Of a stretch of DNA of 64,000 bases, positions 62,031 through 64,000 are shown piece by piece. The position numbers were made by a program, and so were the translations under genes. Numbering within the stretch: the first letter of the stretch is position 1; every line of letters starts with the position of its first letter. Origin of the DNA: Rhizobium sp. C4 (GTDB taxonomy: Bacteria; Pseudomonadota; Alphaproteobacteria; Rhizobiales; Rhizobiaceae); contig NZ_JAJNCX010000005.1 of NCBI RefSeq assembly GCF_021026315.1, forward strand, positions 248,001-312,000. Direction: 5' to 3'. Below the pieces are notes generated by a model. It did not search any database, was not told the origin of the DNA, and was given only the letters and a program-made list of their open reading frames with translations.

Positions 62031-63185
62031 TCACTGGCTGAGATAGGTCCACTTGCCGTCTTTGACGGTCACGAAGACGATGCTGTTCTCCTGAACGCCA
62101 TAGGGTTGACCGGGCTTGAATTCATAGACGCCGATGCTGCCGACCAGGCCCTTGATCGTGTGCAGGCGATCGCGAATAGCCACGCGAAATTCCTCGGTGC
62201 CCGGCTTTGCCACCTTCAGCGCTTCGGTTGCAACCATTTTCAGGACTACGCCGGAGTCATAGGCGGTCGGGTTCTGCGTGTCGGGCTGCACATTCGGATA
62301 CAGTTTCGTGAACTGATCGTAGAGTTCGGTGACGGCCTTCTTCGACGGGTTGCTATCCGGAATCTGGTGCGGAATAGCAATCAGGTAGGCGGCTGAAATA
62401 ATGCCTTCCACCTTGGAGCCGCCAAGGCGCAGGAAATCCTGGTTCACTGCGACCGGAGCGTTATAGAGAGGCTTTGCATATCCCCGCTCACGCAACGTCA
62501 CATTGGGCAACACGGCCGGGCTGCCGGAAGCGGCAATGAAAACGCCGTCTGGCTTGGCTGTGGAAATGCGCAGGGACTGACCGACGAAACTCGTGTCCGA
62601 GCGCGCGAAACGCTCGTCAGCCACAATTTCCAGGCCAGCCTCGGCGCAATCTTTCTTGAAGGCGGCAAACGCCGTGTCGCCGTAGACGTCGTTATAGCCG
62701 ACAAAGGCAACCTTCTTGAGCCCGCTTTCCTTCATATGCTTGACGATCTGGGCAACCCACATCGTGATCGGAGTCGAGAGGTTGATGAACCAGTCGCTCT
62801 TGTCGCCGAAGAGATCGAGTGCGGTGCCGGAGATCAAGGGCACCTTCAATTCTCCCAGAACAGGTGCAATGGCATAGCCGGTCGCCGCGTTTGTCGGGCC
62901 GATCAGAACGTCGACATGGTTTTCGGTGATCAGCTTTCTGACATTGCGCACCGCCGCAGACGGGTCTGACCCATCGTCTACGATGACGTAGCGGACCGGC
63001 TCCCCGGCGATTTCCTTCGGCAGAAGAGGAAGCGTCCTCTGAAAGGACGTGCCAAGCGCGGCGGCGGGGCCGGTCAGCGAGAATGTCCCCCCGACAACAA
63101 TTTCAGCCTGCGCCTGAAATGCGGCGACCACGCTGACAACCGCGCCAATGCAGGCGCTAAACGCGAATTTTGATAGCTGTTTCAT
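62031..63185 (-). CDS. Branched-chain-type ABC importer, periplasmic binding protein
   Basis: This 384-residue family 6 solute-binding protein has a Sec signal peptide (about residues 1-28, ending in AQA) and a mature start EIVVGGTFSLTGPAAALG. It contains the DVLIGPTNAATGYAIAP segment near residue 90, typical of LivK-like proteins. The ATG at 63185 follows AGGGAGG. It is transcribed toward the permease genes and shares the upstream CTAGAATATA motif, so it is probably the binding subunit of the importer at 58030-61555. Confidence 0.87.
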   Translation of the reverse strand: MKQLSKFAFSACIGAVVSVVAAFQAQAEIVVGGTFSLTGPAAALGTSFQRTLPLLPKEIAGEPVRYVIVDDGSDPSAAVRNVRKLITENHVDVLIGPTNAATGYAIAPVLGELKVPLISGTALDLFGDKSDWFINLSTPITMWVAQIVKHMKESGLKKVAFVGYNDVYGDTAFAAFKKDCAEAGLEIVADERFARSDTSFVGQSLRISTAKPDGVFIAASGSPAVLPNVTLRERGYAKPLYNAPVAVNQDFLRLGGSKVEGIISAAYLIAIPHQIPDSNPSKKAVTELYDQFTKLYPNVQPDTQNPTAYDSGVVLKMVATEALKVAKPGTEEFRVAIRDRLHTIKGLVGSIGVYEFKPGQPYGVQENSIVFVTVKDGKWTYLSQ

Positions 63186-63332
63186 GAAGTTCCTCCCTGA
63201 TGTGGCTCATGCGGTCCAGGCATTTCCCCCCGGGTCGACAAGGCGTCTACATCCTGCCAAGGCGCCGCATGCGTGTAGGTCCCACAAGGCGGAGACCAAA
63301 CAATGAGGTCCACGCCATGCTCCCAAGCTTCA

Positions 63333-63342
63333 TATATTCTAG
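63333..63342 (-). promoter_or_regulatory. CTAGAATATA motif, site C
   Basis: TATATTCTAG on the plus strand is the reverse complement of the motif at 57777 and 63444. It lies about 150 bases upstream of the binding-protein start at 63185 and points toward it. Confidence 0.4.
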
Positions 63343-63443
63343 CATCTTACAAATGTCAAACCTTACGCCCTTACTCGGCTAGACGCATGGCCGATCGACG
63401 CATGCAGGGAAAATCGACGTCCAGAATTGACCGATGATAAATA

Positions 63444-63453
63444 CTAGAATATA
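63444..63453 (+). promoter_or_regulatory. CTAGAATATA motif, site B
   Basis: This copy extends to AATACTAGAATATATAA, which is partly symmetrical, and lies upstream of the DoxX-type gene. It is likely a binding site of the same regulator as sites A and C. Confidence 0.4.
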
Positions 63454-63837
63454 TAAAACCGCGAGAGGTGGCGCCGACTGGGAGGTTGAACGCATCGTGC
63501 AGAAACAAGACAGGCCGTCGGGCCATTGCAATCGATCAATTTGTCCTCCCCGCGTGAGAGATGCTGCTTCTTGGGAGGCAACCATGAACTCGTTATTTTC
63601 AAATTGCAGCATGCACCGGATGCCCGTGCATCAGGCGGGGTGACGATCTCAGCCTTTCGAATATGAGAGCCTGATACGCTTTCGAGCTGCTCTTCGTTGG
63701 GAGCAACTGTTTTCCAGACACCAAGCGCTGCTTGCTGGGTTATGCCCGGCACGATGCTGTGCGGCTCTGGATCATATCGAAGTCAAGACGGCAGCGCCTG
63801 CTGCTTAAGGGAAACGAGAACTCACTGGAGATATAGC

Positions 63838-64000
63838 ATGCCGAATTTCAACAGCTGGACGCCCAATGTTCTGGCCATTCTTCGCATTGTGACTGCGCTT
63901 CTTTTCCTGGAGCACGCCACGATGAAATTTCTGCATTTCCCGGCGGCCATCCCCGGCGTCGGAAGCCCAATGCCGACGCTTCTTCTGGTGGCCGGTCTCA
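63838..64000 (+). CDS. DoxX-family membrane protein (partial, C-terminus outside window)
   Basis: The first 54 residues of a DoxX-type protein are present. The start has a membrane segment with LAILRIVTALLFLEHATMKF, which matches the conserved first helix of the family, followed by a short loop and a second hydrophobic segment. The ATG at 63838 follows GGAG. DoxX proteins are small four-helix membrane proteins with varied and mostly unclear roles. The shared upstream motif suggests co-regulation with the importer. Confidence 0.8.
   Translation, partial: MPNFNSWTPNVLAILRIVTALLFLEHATMKFLHFPAAIPGVGSPMPTLLLVAGL

Larger units (their letters stand above)
63186..63837. other. Divergent intergenic region with two copies of a shared motif
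   Basis: No supported gene was found in these 652 bases between the binding-protein gene and the DoxX gene. The motif CTAGAATATA occurs at 63444-63453 and reversed at 63333-63342. Short reading frames here lack coding features. Confidence 0.5.

Noticed and set aside
63444-63752. Minus-strand open frame in the divergent region before doxX
   Set aside because: It lacks a ribosome-binding site and a family pattern and covers the regulatory motif; it is probably chance.

Overview
The window looks like an accessory replicon (chromid or megaplasmid) or an accessory chromosomal region of a member of the Rhizobiaceae. The evidence is the high GC content, the density of ABC importers with their own regulators, a melA-agp type alpha-galactoside operon like that of Sinorhizobium, and four copies or parts of a RIME-type rhizobial intergenic repeat (near 27566, 44902, 45989 and 54841). 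No rRNA gene, intact tRNA gene, CRISPR array or replication origin was seen.

Layout. 1-1776: the start of a sugar-binding protein gene, divergent from a ROK regulator, with a palindrome between them. 1932-7437: a TetR regulator, a metallophosphatase, a sugar-type ABC importer without an ATPase gene, and a tyrosine-phosphatase-like protein. 7871-15438: melA-agpABCD (family GH4 alpha-galactosidase plus an oligopeptide-type importer with a fused double ATPase). 15562-19021: a membrane GGDEF-EAL protein and an orphan alpha-oxoamine synthase. 19552-29962: an aromatic-catabolism block (hydrolase, MhqO-like dioxygenase, LysR, TfdB-like hydroxylase, complete branched-chain-type importer, hydroxyquinol-type intradiol dioxygenase). 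30050-38774: a pseudogene scar, then RidA, a quinone reductase-like flavoprotein, a FAD-linked oxidase, a cytosine-deaminase-like amidohydrolase, a NitT/TauT-type importer, a LysR regulator and a creatininase-family protein. 39333-44841: a Crp-type regulator, an AT-rich gap, a secreted Cache-like protein with a chemoreceptor, and RsgA. 44842-46206: decayed DNA (repeat copies, a small ORF, cupin and HlyD remnants). 46207-50978: a compact co-oriented locus encoding a Cro/C1-type regulator, a SARP-like TPR regulator, an 85-residue peptide with a repeated tail, a YcaO protein, a TfuA protein and an 87-residue protein. 51278-56824: a two-component system, a GrpB-family protein and a second NitT/TauT importer. 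56825-58029: IS6-family debris. 58030-64000: a branched-chain-type importer with a LivM-LivG fusion, a separate binding protein, and the start of a DoxX gene.

The most interesting item is the YcaO-TfuA locus. YcaO and TfuA families cooperate in ATP-dependent backbone modification such as thioamidation. Here the gene that overlaps ycaO encodes a small protein ending in three Gly-Leu-His-Glu units whose codons differ although the residues are kept. It is a good candidate for a ribosomally made, post-translationally modified peptide, with its own regulators upstream. A second pattern is that each of four binding-protein genes followed by its own ABC genes has a GC-rich hairpin in the following gap, and a fifth (27651) is followed by a RIME copy. 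A third is a ten-base motif shared by the upstream regions of the genes at 58030, 63185 and 63838, which suggests one regulon.
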